Notes: generated from the sequence alone by a model not told the origin. A stretch of DNA of 64,000 nucleotides from an uncultured Alistipes sp. (GCA_947367255.1 CANBCZ010000004.1:52945-116944); one strand, 5' to 3'. Shown: positions 8,921 to 18,040, counted from the first letter of the stretch. A program made the numbers and translations.

Positions 8921-9412
8921 ATGAGCAACAGTAAGGTAGTACTCGATGCGACAGATCGCAAGATACTCAAGTTTCTGGTAAAGAATGCGCGTATGCCATA
9001 CCTCGAGATTGCCCGTGAGTGCGGCATCTCGGGTGCAGCTATCCACCAGCGTATCAAGAAGTTGGAGGAGTCGGGAATCATTATGGGCAGCCGTATGATC
9101 GTAAATCCTAAGATGCTCGGCTTCGATGTCTGCGCCTTTATCAGCATCCGGATTCAGGACCCTATTATGAGCCACGCCGTTGCCGAGAAGATCAAGAGTA
9201 TTCCGGAGGTTGTGGAGTGCCACTTCATCACAGGTACATACAATGCAATGCTTAAACTCTACTGCGTTGATAATGACCACCTTATGCGTACCATCTTTGA
9301 TGGTATTCTGCGTGTGCAGGGCATCTCGACCACCCAGACATATATCTCTCTCAATGAGGCGTTCCAGCGCGAACCGCATATTGATTACCTCGATAAATTG
9401 GCACTTAGATAA
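8921..9412 (+). CDS. Lrp/AsnC family transcriptional regulator
   Basis: 163 residues with an N-terminal winged helix-turn-helix (DRKILKFLVKNARMPYLEIARECGISGAAIHQRIKKLEESGII) and a C-terminal RAM/ligand-binding domain (VVECHFITGTYNAMLKLYCVDNDHLMRTIFDGI). These regulators bind amino acids and control amino-acid metabolism genes. Its place between kbl and queD in one transcript suggests local control of threonine/glycine use, which is an inference. The stop codon overlaps the queD start (TAATG). Confidence 0.9.
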   Translation: MSNSKVVLDATDRKILKFLVKNARMPYLEIARECGISGAAIHQRIKKLEESGIIMGSRMIVNPKMLGFDVCAFISIRIQDPIMSHAVAEKIKSIPEVVECHFITGTYNAMLKLYCVDNDHLMRTIFDGILRVQGISTTQTYISLNEAFQREPHIDYLDKLALR

Positions 9413-9873
9413 TGATTCGTCTGACAAAAGAGTTCTCGTTTGAGTCTGCTCACGCCTTGTGGGGCTATGACGGTAAGTGCCGTGAGGTTCACGGACACTC
9501 TTACCACCTCTTTGTCACCATCAAGGGTGAGCCGATAGCAGACGAAAATGACCCGAAGCTGGGAATGGTTATGGACTTCGGCGAACTCAAGAGCATCGTC
9601 GCCCGTGAGATTACCGATCGCCTCGACCACTCCTTCGTTATGCGTCGTACACCCGAGGCAGAGGCACTCGCAGCCACTATGGAGAGCAAGTTTACCAATG
9701 TAATACTCGTAGACTACCAACCTACCTGCGAGAATATGCTCGCCGACTTCGCCGAGCGCCTTATGAAGGCACTTCCGGAGCGTGTGCAATTGTATTCGTT
9801 GCGACTGCATGAGACTGCTACTTCATACGCAGAATGGTTTTATCGTGATAACGCGGATACCTGCTGCCGCTAA
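9412..9873 (+). CDS. queD: 6-carboxy-5,6,7,8-tetrahydropterin synthase QueD (6-pyruvoyl-THP synthase family)
   Basis: 153 residues. Zinc ligands are visible in FESAHALWGYDGKCREVHGHSYHLFV (one His early, then HGH), with the catalytic Cys in GKCREVHGH and the active-site His/Glu in RLHETATSYAEWF. QueD converts dihydroneopterin triphosphate to 6-carboxytetrahydropterin, the first committed step to queuosine. The natural end of the family is near AEWF; here the last 12 codons (FYRDNADTCCR and stop) lie within the left arm of a family 1 palindrome (copy F), so the repeat supplies the C-terminus and the stop. Frame overlap with lrp shows translational coupling. Confidence 0.9.
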   Translation: MIRLTKEFSFESAHALWGYDGKCREVHGHSYHLFVTIKGEPIADENDPKLGMVMDFGELKSIVAREITDRLDHSFVMRRTPEAEALAATMESKFTNVILVDYQPTCENMLADFAERLMKALPERVQLYSLRLHETATSYAEWFYRDNADTCCR

Positions 9874-10043
9874 CCCGATTTTCAACAATGGGCAGTACTC
9901 TCAGTACAGCCCATCGATGAAAATCGTGTCGAGCGTTAATCCTCCTTCGGAGTCTTTTCGCTGCTTCGTCTCAGCAATTCAAACAAGTTTGATTGCATTC
10001 GACTTAATCGCAGCGTTGTATCTACCGCATTCTGACGATAAAA
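9838..10043 (+). repeat. Family 1 nested palindrome, copy F (long variant, overlaps queD end)
   Basis: Ends TTTTATCGT (9838-9846) and ACGATAAAA (10035-10043) match the other copies, but the copy is about 206 bp because extra palindromic material is inserted on the right side. The central hairpin keeps the pattern: CGATTTTC ... GAAAATCG around ATGGGC/GCCCAT and the inner GTAC-TCTCA-GTAC. A further stem CAATTCAAAC/GTTTGATTG sits in the extra part. Confidence 0.85.
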
Positions 10044-10054
10044 CAGACGAAAAT

Positions 10055-10166
10055 CGATTTTAAGCGGTGATTTCCGCGTTACGCAATTTTAATCAGACAG
10101 GGAAATACCTCCTGTATGTCCCTGCCAGCTTAAAATTCCAAGCCTTGAAATCCCACCCTTAAAATC
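10055..10166 (+). repeat. Family 2 palindrome, copy I
   Basis: Outer arms GATTTTAAG (10055-10063) and CTTAAAATC (10158-10166), then GATTTCCGCGTTACG and GCCTTGAAATC, and a central hairpin CAGGGA-AATACCTCCTGTATG-TCCCTG. The centre (ATAC-CTCCT-GTAT flanked by GGGAA and GTCCC) has the same design as the family 1 centre in copy D. Copies with the same GCGTTAC and CCTTGAAAT boxes lie after purC and in part after DUF3467 and tonB. Confidence 0.75.
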
Positions 10167-10227
10167 AATTTTTGGGGAGGTGAAAAAATTAAAATAACAT
10201 CCGCTCTGCGGATACCACTATAAGGCT

Positions 10228-10257
10228 AATGGCTAATAGCCAACAGCCAATAGCAAA
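10228..10257 (+). repeat. AGCCAA short repeat before polA
   Basis: GGCTAATGGCTAATAGCCAACAGCCAATAGC, a stretch of alternating GGCTA and AGCCA units, five bases before the polA ATG. Near-identical stretches are at 50841-50873 (overlapping the mqnB start) and about 54743-54770. Confidence 0.75.
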
Positions 10258-10262
10258 AAATA

Positions 10263-13133
10263 ATGAAAAAACTCTTCCTTATAGACGCTTATGCGTTGAT
10301 TTTCAAGTACTATTACGCATTTTACGGGCGACCGATGCGCAATCGTGCCGGAATGAACACATCCATAGTCTTCGGCTTTACGAAGTTTTTGCGCGACATA
10401 ATTAAGCGCGAGAAGCCCGACCTGCTCGGCGTGGCATTTGACCCGCCGGGGGGCTGTTTCCGTCGTGAGATGTTCCCCGAGTACAAGGCAAACCGTCCCG
10501 AGACCCCCGAGGATATTATCGAGTCGGTGCCATACGTAAAGCGCATTGTCGAGGCTATGTGCATCCCGATTCTCGAGATTGAGGGCTACGAGGCTGACGA
10601 TGTTATCGGAACACTCGCCTTCAAGGGTGCCGCAGCGGGATATGATGTCTATATGGTTACACCCGACAAGGACTACGGTCAGCTTGTGGGCGAGCGTCGT
10701 AAGATTTATAAGCAGAAGGGTGACAGTATAGAGATTGTGGACAGCGCAGCCATCAAGGAGAAGTACGGCATCGACGATCCTGCTCTTGTGCGCGACATCC
10801 TTGCGCTGTGGGGTGATGCGTCGGACAATATTCCGGGAGTTACGGGCATTGGCGAGAAGGGTGCAAGCAAGCTCGTTCAGAAGTGGGGCGAGGTGGAGAA
10901 CATTATCGCCAACACCGACAAAATTGGTGGCAAGCAGGGTGCAAATATCGCCGCCTCGGCAGAGCAGTTGCGCCTCTCCAAGACCCTTACGACAATCTGC
11001 CTCGATGTGCCTATAGAGTTCAACGAGGCGGATCTTACCGTCTGCTGTCCGAAGATAGATATGCTCCGTTCGCTCTTCACAGAGCTTGATTTCAAGGCAT
11101 TCCTGAATGATTTGCAGAATATGGCACCTGCCGAGGATCTTACAGTGCCGCGCCAGATGGAGCAGACGCAGCTTGCCAATATGGCGCGCGTAAAGGCGGG
11201 CGAGGCGAAGCGCAAGGCTATGGAGGGTCAGGGTTCGCTCTTCGACCTATTCGGTAATCCGTCTGCAGAGGCGGCACAGCCACAGGTGGCAGAGCCGGAG
11301 TCAAATGGCTTTGATACAGTGGCTACGGTGCCACACACATATACTATTGTTCGCGATGCAGCGACGCTTCGCAGTGTTGTGGAGCAGTGTGCAAAGTGCA
11401 AGGAGCTCTGCTTTGACCTCGAGACCTCGGGATTGGATGTCTTTGGCAGCCGCATTGTCGGAGTATCGCTTGCCGTAGCACCACACGAGGCGTGGTACAT
11501 CCCGTTCACCCTCTCGGCAGACAGAAACCGCATCGAGAGCGACTATGCTGCCATTCTAAAACCACTCTTCGAGGATGAGAGTATCCTCAAGGTTGGTCAG
11601 AATATGAAGTTCGACATCCTCTTTTTGCGTACCCTCGGCATCGAGGTCAAGGGTAGAAAGGGCGACACGATGCTTATGCACTACCTTCTCGACCCTGAGG
11701 CGCGTCACAATATGAATGCCCTTGCCGAGAAGTATCTCAATTACTCGCCAATTACTATCGAGACCCTTATCGGTCGAGGCTCGCAGCAGATTACGATGGA
11801 TATGGTCGGACTGGATGCCATTGCGCAGTACGCCGCTGAGGATGCAGATATAACCCTGCAGATCTACCACGCTCTGCGCCCGTTGGTGGAGAAGGAGCAG
11901 CTATGGGAGCTCTACTGCCGTATCGAGGAGCCGATGATAGGTGTACTTGCCGATATGGAGTGGAACGGCGTGAAGATAGATAGCGCAGCGCTGAAGAACT
12001 ACTCTGTAGCTATGAGTGGCGAGCTGGCGCGTCTGGAGGAGCAGATTCGTACCCTTGCCGACGAGCCTGCGCTCAATGTAAACTCGGGTAGACAGATAGG
12101 TGAGGTGTTATTTGCAAAGATGCACATTGCCGACAAGCCGAAGATGACAAAGACAAAGCAGTTCTGCACAGACGAGGAGTATCTGACCTCTTTTGCTGCC
12201 GACCACGAGATTGTCCGTACAATTCTCGAGTATCGCGGCATAAAGAAGTTGCTTTCGACATATATCGACGCCCTGCCACAGCTGGTAAATCCTGTGACGG
12301 GACATATACATACATCGTATAATCAGGCAGTTACGGCTACGGGACGACTCTCGTCCTCGAACCCGAACTTGCAGAATATACCTATCCGCGACGCTCTGGG
12401 AAAACCTATCCGCGAGGCATTTATTCCATCGCGAGCAGAGGGGCTGCTGCTCTCGGCGGACTACTCGCAGGTGGAGCTGCGACTTATGGCGCACCTGAGC
12501 GGTGACGAGTCGCTCATTGAGGCTTTTCGCAATGGAGAGGATATCCACGCAGCAACGGCTGCAAAGATCTTTGGCAAGGCGGTTGCCGATGTTACTGCCG
12601 AGGAGCGCCGCAGGGCAAAGACGGCGAATTTCGGTATTATCTACGGCATCTCGGCATTTGGACTTGCGCAGCGACTGAACATATCGCGCACAGAGGCTAA
12701 AGCGCTCATTGATGGCTACTTTGCATCCTATCCGAAGGTGAAGCAGTATATGGAGCAGACTGTAGCTGAGGCTCATAAGTCGGGTAGCGTATCGACAATC
12801 TTCTCGCGTCGCCGATACCTTGACGGTATCGACTCTCAGAATGCCAATACCCGTGCCCTTGCCGAGCGAAATGCCATCAATGCCCCTATTCAGGGTAGTG
12901 CAGCCGACATTATGAAGATTGCAATGATTGGCGTAGCACGCGAGTTCAAGCAGCAGGGTATCCGCTCAAAGCTTATCCTGCAGGTACACGACGAGATTGT
13001 CATCGACCTTATCCCTGCCGAGCGCGAGGCGGTCGAGAGAATTGTCCGTGAGCAGATGGAGGGTGCCGCAGAGCTCTCTATACCGTTGCTTGTGGAGATT
13101 GGAGTGGGCAAGAACTGGCTTGAAGCACATTAA
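10263..13133 (+). CDS. polA: DNA polymerase I
   Basis: 956 residues with all three domains. The 5' nuclease domain (about 1-290) opens MKKLFLIDAYALIFKYYYAF and includes VAFDPPGGCFRREMFPEYKANRPETPEDI and YEADDVIGTLA. The 3'-5' exonuclease (about 365-560) keeps its acidic residues in FDLETSGLDVFGSRIVG, VGQNMKFDILFL and YAAEDADITLQIY, so proofreading should be active. The polymerase domain has motif A (LSADYSQVELRLMAHLSGDESL), motif B (RRRAKTANFGIIYGISAFGLAQRL) and motif C (LQVHDEIVID). It fills gaps and removes RNA primers in replication and repair. It is preceded by 389 bp of repeats (copies F and I, and the AGCCAA stretch). Confidence 0.97.
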   Translation: MKKLFLIDAYALIFKYYYAFYGRPMRNRAGMNTSIVFGFTKFLRDIIKREKPDLLGVAFDPPGGCFRREMFPEYKANRPETPEDIIESVPYVKRIVEAMCIPILEIEGYEADDVIGTLAFKGAAAGYDVYMVTPDKDYGQLVGERRKIYKQKGDSIEIVDSAAIKEKYGIDDPALVRDILALWGDASDNIPGVTGIGEKGASKLVQKWGEVENIIANTDKIGGKQGANIAASAEQLRLSKTLTTICLDVPIEFNEADLTVCCPKIDMLRSLFTELDFKAFLNDLQNMAPAEDLTVPRQMEQTQLANMARVKAGEAKRKAMEGQGSLFDLFGNPSAEAAQPQVAEPESNGFDTVATVPHTYTIVRDAATLRSVVEQCAKCKELCFDLETSGLDVFGSRIVGVSLAVAPHEAWYIPFTLSADRNRIESDYAAILKPLFEDESILKVGQNMKFDILFLRTLGIEVKGRKGDTMLMHYLLDPEARHNMNALAEKYLNYSPITIETLIGRGSQQITMDMVGLDAIAQYAAEDADITLQIYHALRPLVEKEQLWELYCRIEEPMIGVLADMEWNGVKIDSAALKNYSVAMSGELARLEEQIRTLADEPALNVNSGRQIGEVLFAKMHIADKPKMTKTKQFCTDEEYLTSFAADHEIVRTILEYRGIKKLLSTYIDALPQLVNPVTGHIHTSYNQAVTATGRLSSSNPNLQNIPIRDALGKPIREAFIPSRAEGLLLSADYSQVELRLMAHLSGDESLIEAFRNGEDIHAATAAKIFGKAVADVTAEERRRAKTANFGIIYGISAFGLAQRLNISRTEAKALIDGYFASYPKVKQYMEQTVAEAHKSGSVSTIFSRRRYLDGIDSQNANTRALAERNAINAPIQGSAADIMKIAMIGVAREFKQQGIRSKLILQVHDEIVIDLIPAEREAVERIVREQMEGAAELSIPLLVEIGVGKNWLEAH

Positions 13134-13296
13134 GAGACTGTTTACAATTTATTTACTTCGTTCTTTTATGCTCTTTACGGCTCTTTCCCCTTTCAATTCT
13201 CGTTATATAGTCCCCGCTATACGCCTCGAATTGAAAGAAAAAATAGCCACAAAATAGACGATAAAATAACTTCGTAAACAAATCTAAACAGTCTCT
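13133..13296. repeat. Large nested inverted repeat after polA (family 3)
   Basis: Perfect 12 bp arms AGAGACTGTTTA (13133-13144) and TAAACAGTCTCT (13285-13296) enclose a second perfect stem CTTTCAATTC/GAATTGAAAG and an innermost TATAG-TCCCCG-CTATA. The first arm begins on the last base of the polA stop codon. It has the same nested plan as families 1 and 2 but unrelated sequence. Confidence 0.85.
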
Positions 13297-13334
13297 AAAA
13301 AGAATAAAATACTTAAAAACTAAAAACCTATAGA

Positions 13335-14678
13335 ATGAGAAAATTTTTAATTGTTTTAGCGGCTGTGGGCTTTGCACTCTCGGCGACGGCAGAGGAGCAG
13401 ACGGCTCGCGAGAAGATCTTCAGCGATCCGAGCTATGCTCTGGGCGTATATCGCCTCTATCCGACCGAGTTCAAGGAGCAGACTCCCGTACCTAAGGGGT
13501 ATAAACCCTTCTATATCAGCCACTATGGTCGTCACGGCTCGCGCTATGTGCTTCGTGACGAGAAGTTCGATCGTGCATATAATGTCCTTGCCGATGCAGC
13601 ACATTTCGACAAACTGACCGACTTCGGTAAGGATATTTTCGACCGTATGACCCGCTCCAAGGTCGATACCTATGGTCGTGGCGGTGAGCTGTCTATTAAG
13701 GGTCAGGAGCAGCATCGACAGATCGCGGCGCGTATGTATGAGAACTACAAGCAGATATTCAAAAAGGCTGACTATATCGACGCCAAGGCGACTATCGTTC
13801 CGCGTGTGCTGATGAGTATGACAGCCTTCTGCGACGAGCTTATGCGTCACGACAATACTCTCGACATACACTACGAGTGCGGAAAACCGTTCCAGAAGTG
13901 GCTCAACCCATACTATAAGGATAACGACCCTCGCCTTGCCGAGTATATCGATCGCTATCGCCACAGCGCAAACTGCGAGTGGATGAGAGAGTGGAGGGAG
14001 TATCGTCGCAAGAATGTCGATATTTCGCGTATCCTCAACTCGCTCTTTAAGCCCGATTATGTGAAGAGTATGCCGTTCCCGCACGACTTTGTCTTCCACC
14101 TCTTCAAGACGGCGACATCCTTCCCGGGTACACCGACAACAGAGTCTATTTTGGATGTATTTACAACGGAGGAGCTCTACCAGCAGTGGAAACTTGTGAA
14201 TATCATCTTCTATCACGAGAAGGGACCTTCGGGTATTAAGGATAAGTTCCTCAATGGTGTCTCTACACCGCTGCTCGAGAAGATTATCGAGGATGCCGAG
14301 CAGAAGGTTGCCGAGGGTAAGCCGGCAGTCACTCTGCGCTTCGGACACGACGGAAATATTATGGGTCTGCTCAATACTATGCGTATTCCGGGCTGGTGTG
14401 AGGAGGTTGATAACTATGAGGATGTGGAGAAGTATTGGAACGACTTCAATATCCCTATGGGTTGTAATGTGCAGTTTATCTTCTACCGCAACAAAAAGGG
14501 CGACACCCTTGTAAAATTGTTGCTCAACGAGGAGGAGATTGCCCTGCCAAAGCAGATCGACGACTCCCTTGCACCATACTATCGCTGGGAGGATGTCAAT
14601 AAGTTCTACCGCGACCTTATTCCGCAGATGTACGAAACAGGCGGCTATAACAGATTGGACAAATTATTAGGTAAATAA
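13335..14678 (+). CDS. Secreted histidine-type phosphatase (acid phosphatase/phytase-like)
   Basis: 447 residues with a signal peptide (MRKFLIVLAAVGFALSATA). Clade-2 histidine phosphatase motifs are present: the catalytic FYISHYGRHGSRY (RHG at residues 66-68; His67 is phosphorylated) and the proton donor region RFGHDGNIMGLLNTM (HD at about 338-339). These enzymes, which include MINPP-type phytases, remove phosphate from phytate and similar esters in the periplasm or outside. The HD rather than HAE donor is used by several phytases; the substrate here is not proved. It forms an operon with a secreted PHP-domain protein and a DeoR regulator. Confidence 0.85.
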   Translation: MRKFLIVLAAVGFALSATAEEQTAREKIFSDPSYALGVYRLYPTEFKEQTPVPKGYKPFYISHYGRHGSRYVLRDEKFDRAYNVLADAAHFDKLTDFGKDIFDRMTRSKVDTYGRGGELSIKGQEQHRQIAARMYENYKQIFKKADYIDAKATIVPRVLMSMTAFCDELMRHDNTLDIHYECGKPFQKWLNPYYKDNDPRLAEYIDRYRHSANCEWMREWREYRRKNVDISRILNSLFKPDYVKSMPFPHDFVFHLFKTATSFPGTPTTESILDVFTTEELYQQWKLVNIIFYHEKGPSGIKDKFLNGVSTPLLEKIIEDAEQKVAEGKPAVTLRFGHDGNIMGLLNTMRIPGWCEEVDNYEDVEKYWNDFNIPMGCNVQFIFYRNKKGDTLVKLLLNEEEIALPKQIDDSLAPYYRWEDVNKFYRDLIPQMYETGGYNRLDKLLGK

Positions 14679-14694
14679 CAAACTATAAGCTACT

Positions 14695-15831
14695 ATGAAG
14701 AGATTTTCATTACTTATCGGTCTTGTTGCAATAGTTGCAACTGCCGGTGCAAAGACTCCTCCGGAGGACAATTCAGACGACAGAGTATTCTGCAATCAGA
14801 TTGACAAGGCTGTGCGCCGCATCATCTCTATTCCGGACATCGAGGGCTACAAGACCCTCAAGTGCGACTTCCACATGCACACTGTCTTTGCCGATGCACA
14901 GGTATCTCCAACAGGTCGTGTGCGCGAGGCTTGGCAGGATGGTCTGGATGTTATCGCTATGTCCGAGCACATTGCCGTACACAAGAGCCCGGGCATCAAG
15001 CTCAAGGACTACAATATTCCTATCAACCACGCCCTGAAGGAGGCTGCGAAGTGGGGATTTTTGGTTGTTCCGGCTGTCGAGATTACCCGTACAAAGCCAT
15101 TCGGACATATGAACGCCCTCTTTATCAAGGATCCTAATGTCTTTGAGGAGACCCGCTATAAGGTCGATGAGAATGGCAAACTGCTCCGTGACAAGGATGG
15201 CAACCGCATTCCTAACCCTACCGAGATGGATGACTTCTGTAAGGCTGAGGCGCAGGGCGCATTTATGCTCTGGAACCACCCGGGATGGCCTGATCGCAAA
15301 TCTACTCTCTATCCGCTCCAGAAGCAGCTCATCAAGGAGGGTCGAATTCACGCTGTGGAGATCTTCAACAGCATCGAGTGGTATCCAAAGGTGCTCGATT
15401 GGTTTGACGAGTATAAGTTGCCGATGATGGCAAACTCCGATATTCACGAGACATCACGCTTTGCTTATGGTGATCAGATTCGCCCTATGACCCTCGTATT
15501 TGCCAAGGAGTATACCCTCGAGTCACTGCGCGAGGCGATGTTTGCAGGTCGTATTGTTGCATTCTTCGATGGTAAGCTTGCCGGCGACGAGAAGTATCTG
15601 TCACAGCTTGTTGGCGAGTCACTCAAGGTGCAGGTTGTAGATGCAAAGAAGGGTGTGCTTGTTGTTACAAATGTTTCAGATATTCCGTTCTATACCCTGT
15701 TTGGCGAGCGCACACTGCCGTTTATCTTCCATCCGCGTGCAGCTGTTCGCGTAACAGTTCCGAAGGGTACAGTTCTTGATTTTACAAATTGTTATGTTGG
15801 TCGCAAGACCCTTAAAAAGGAGATTTGGTAA
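14695..15831 (+). CDS. Secreted PHP-domain metallophosphoesterase
   Basis: 378 residues: signal peptide (MKRFSLLIGLVAIVATAGA), then a PHP domain beginning LKCDFHMHTVFADAQVSPTGRVREA, with the metal-binding HxH, and continuing with MSEHI, AVEITR, ILNHPGW-type motif (MLWNHPGW) and NSDIHET near residue 250. A beta-rich C-terminal part follows. PHP domains hydrolyse phosphoesters with a two- or three-metal centre. The signal peptide places it in the envelope, beside the histidine phosphatase 16 bp upstream. The stop codon overlaps the ATG of the DeoR gene (TAATG). Confidence 0.82.
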   Translation: MKRFSLLIGLVAIVATAGAKTPPEDNSDDRVFCNQIDKAVRRIISIPDIEGYKTLKCDFHMHTVFADAQVSPTGRVREAWQDGLDVIAMSEHIAVHKSPGIKLKDYNIPINHALKEAAKWGFLVVPAVEITRTKPFGHMNALFIKDPNVFEETRYKVDENGKLLRDKDGNRIPNPTEMDDFCKAEAQGAFMLWNHPGWPDRKSTLYPLQKQLIKEGRIHAVEIFNSIEWYPKVLDWFDEYKLPMMANSDIHETSRFAYGDQIRPMTLVFAKEYTLESLREAMFAGRIVAFFDGKLAGDEKYLSQLVGESLKVQVVDAKKGVLVVTNVSDIPFYTLFGERTLPFIFHPRAAVRVTVPKGTVLDFTNCYVGRKTLKKEIW

Positions 15832-16604
15832 TGCTTAGTATTGCAGAACGTCATAAATACATCCTCGAAAAGCTCGAGAAGTACGGCTTTATCCGTATTA
15901 CGGATGTTGCCGAGGAGCTGGGTGTGACAAAGGTTACCATCCGCAAGGATGTCAAGATTTTGGAGAGCAAAGGTCTGCTCTTCAAGGTGCACGGTAGCGC
16001 GCGCCTTGCCAATCCGCATATCGCCGACCGTGACCTTATGACCAAGAGTTCGCTCAATCGTGAGGCGAAGCGTCGTATTGCCGAGCGTGCAGCCCAGATG
16101 ATCGAGGAGGGTGACTCTATTATGATCTCGGCAGGCTCTACAACCTACGCCCTTGCCGAGGTTATCCACGCCATGTCGCCATCGCCGACAATCAATGTCG
16201 TAACTCCGTTCCTGAAGGTCTCGGCGCTGCTTAACGAGGTCGATACCATACAGGTCGAGCAGCTCGGCGGCTGTGTCTACAAGAAGTCGTTTGCTACCCG
16301 TGGCGAGACTGCCGGTGCCAGCCTGAAGGATATGGTCTGCACAAAGTTCTTCCTCGGCGTGGATGGCTTTGATCCCGATTTCGGCATCACCACCTCGACT
16401 ATCGAGGAGGCTCATCTGTCGCGTAAGATGATGGCTGCAGCAGCAAAGGTTATCGTTGTCTCAGACTCGTCAAAGTTCGGTCATCACGGCTTTGGTCGCG
16501 TGACCTCTATCGATGGCGTGGATGTGATTATTACCGACACCGGTATATCTCCGGAGATGGCTGCAATTATCGAGGAGACAGGTATTGAATTGATTACTGT
16601 ATAA
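15831..16604 (+). CDS. DeoR/GlpR family transcriptional regulator
   Basis: 257 residues from the ATG at 15831; the track start at 15825 is a TTG. AAGGAG at 15817-15822 is a good ribosome binding site for this ATG, unusual in this phylum. The N-terminal DeoR HTH (YGFIRITDVAEELGVTKVTIRKDVKILESKGLLFKVHG) is followed by a DeoRC sugar-phosphate sensor domain (ISAGSTTYALAEVI, GGCVYKKSFATRGETA, FFLGVDGFDPDFGIT). Members repress sugar or sugar-phosphate genes until a phosphorylated ligand binds. Its overlap with the secreted PHP gene suggests control of this phosphatase operon. Confidence 0.9.
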   Translation: MLSIAERHKYILEKLEKYGFIRITDVAEELGVTKVTIRKDVKILESKGLLFKVHGSARLANPHIADRDLMTKSSLNREAKRRIAERAAQMIEEGDSIMISAGSTTYALAEVIHAMSPSPTINVVTPFLKVSALLNEVDTIQVEQLGGCVYKKSFATRGETAGASLKDMVCTKFFLGVDGFDPDFGITTSTIEEAHLSRKMMAAAAKVIVVSDSSKFGHHGFGRVTSIDGVDVIITDTGISPEMAAIIEETGIELITV

Positions 16605-16619
16605 AAGCTTTGAGAAATT

Positions 16620-16904
16620 ATGGCAGAAAATAAACTTGAATTCGAGATTGACCCTGAAGTAGCGCAGGGTCAATACTCAAACTTCGTGATTATCGCACAC
16701 TCACCGAGCGAGGTTATCCTCGACTTTGCCTCTATGCTTCCGGGTATGCCTAAGGCAAAGGTCGGTCACCGCGTCATCCTCACCCCTGAGCACGCCAAGC
16801 GTCTTCTGCGCTCCCTGCAGGAAAACCTCTCAAATTATGAGAATAAGTTTGGAACGATCAAGGTTGGACAAGGCGGAGGTTTTAAGCCAATGGGTCAAGC
16901 GTAA
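16620..16904 (+). CDS. DUF3467 family protein
   Basis: 94 residues matching the DUF3467 pattern: EFEIDPEVAQGQYSNFVIIAHSPSEVILDFASMLPG followed by ILTPEHAKRLLRSLQENLSNYENKFG. The family is small, common in Bacteroidetes, cytosolic and of unknown function. The gene lies 15 bp after the DeoR regulator. It is followed by a partial family 2 palindrome and then purC. Confidence 0.85.
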   Translation: MAENKLEFEIDPEVAQGQYSNFVIIAHSPSEVILDFASMLPGMPKAKVGHRVILTPEHAKRLLRSLQENLSNYENKFGTIKVGQGGGFKPMGQA

Positions 16905-16990
16905 ACTTGCATAGCAAGGTGAATTCTGCGTTACGCTCGGCTTGAAAATCGGTCTTGTTATTCGCTTGTGGGTGGTGAAAATACTGTCTC
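16905..16990 (+). repeat. Partial family 2 element, copy J
   Basis: GAATTCTGCGTTACGCTCGGCTTGAAAATC at about 16921-16950 matches copy K after purC (GAATTTCTGCGTTACTCTCGGCTCGAAAATC). The right half is not clearly recognisable, so it is a partial or degraded copy. It starts straight after the DUF3467 stop codon. Confidence 0.6.
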
Positions 16991-17028
16991 TGCCCAAATG
17001 GTTGTTGTTTTTAACAGATTTCTTCGAC

Positions 17029-17065
17029 TTTTATGCGATAAAACGGCGATTTTACACTAACTTTG
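17029..17065 (+). promoter_or_regulatory. Probable promoter of purC
   Basis: A TAACTTTG -7 element (17058-17065), with a weak TTTTATG at -33, 31 bp before the purC ATG. No PurR-type or riboswitch fold is evident in the short leader. Confidence 0.5.
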
Positions 17066-17095
17066 CGCCAAAGAATAATCTAATAGTAAAATAAT

Positions 17096-18040
17096 ATGGA
17101 GGCTATTGTAAAGACAAACTTCAATTTTAAGGGTCAGAACAACCACTATGTCGGTAAGGTGCGTGATGTTTACAGCATCGATGGCGACTATCTGGTAATG
17201 GTAGTTTCAGACCGTATCTCTGCGTTTGACGTAGTATTGCCTAAGGGTATTCCATTCAAGGGTCAGGTGCTCAACCAGATTGCTGCTTCTTTCCTTGATG
17301 CTACTACAGACATCCTTCCTAACTGGAAGATTGCTGTGCCGGATCCAATGGTAACTGTAGGTCACAAGTGCGAGCCATTCAAGGTTGAGATGGTTATCCG
17401 CGGCTACCTCTCAGGTCACGCGTGGAGAGAGTACAAGGCTGGCAAGAGAACTCTCTGCGGTGTAACTATGCCTGACGGTATGGTTGAGAATCAGAAGTTC
17501 CCAGAGCCAATCATCACCCCTACAACCAAGGCTGATGAGGGTCACGACGAGGATATCTCTAAGGAGGAGATTATCGCTCGCGGTATCGTTAGTCGTGAGG
17601 ACTACGAGCAGCTCGAGGCTTACACTCGTGCTATCTTTGCTCGCGGTACAGAGATCGCTGCAAAGATGGGTCTTATCCTTGTTGATACCAAGTACGAGTT
17701 TGGTAAGAAGAACGGTGTAATCTACCTGATGGACGAGATTCACACTCCGGACTCTTCTCGTTACTTCTACGCTGAGGGTTATGCTGAGCGTCTTGCTGCA
17801 GGCGAGAAGCAGAAGCAGTTGAGCAAGGAGTTTGTTCGCGAGTGGCTTATGGCAAACGGCTTCCAGGGTCAGGAGGGTCAGCAGGTACCTGAGATGACTC
17901 CGGAGATTGTTGCGTCAATCACCGACCGCTACATCGAGCTCTACGAGAGCATCACCGGCGAGAAGTTCGTGAAGGCTGAGTGTGAGGATGTGGCAGCGCG
18001 TATTGAGAAGAATGTGAGTGAGTTCCTCGCAACTTTGTAG
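17096..18040 (+). CDS. purC: Phosphoribosylaminoimidazole-succinocarboxamide synthase
   Basis: 314 residues, the longer (about 300-315 aa) form of SAICAR synthase. It shows the [43 protein letters not shown] opening, the [27 protein letters not shown] signature, and [15 protein letters not shown] and [12 protein letters not shown] in the ATP-binding part. It joins CAIR with aspartate using ATP in purine synthesis. Codon use (GCT, GGT, AAC, CTT) is that of a strongly expressed gene compared with its neighbours. It stands alone between a promoter and a family 2 palindrome. Confidence 0.96.
   Translation: MEAIVKTNFNFKGQNNHYVGKVRDVYSIDGDYLVMVVSDRISAFDVVLPKGIPFKGQVLNQIAASFLDATTDILPNWKIAVPDPMVTVGHKCEPFKVEMVIRGYLSGHAWREYKAGKRTLCGVTMPDGMVENQKFPEPIITPTTKADEGHDEDISKEEIIARGIVSREDYEQLEAYTRAIFARGTEIAAKMGLILVDTKYEFGKKNGVIYLMDEIHTPDSSRYFYAEGYAERLAAGEKQKQLSKEFVREWLMANGFQGQEGQQVPEMTPEIVASITDRYIELYESITGEKFVKAECEDVAARIEKNVSEFLATL

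Noticed and set aside
13356-14348. 330-aa minus-strand ORF opposite the histidine phosphatase
   Set aside because: Shadow frame; the plus strand has signal peptide and RHG/HD motifs.
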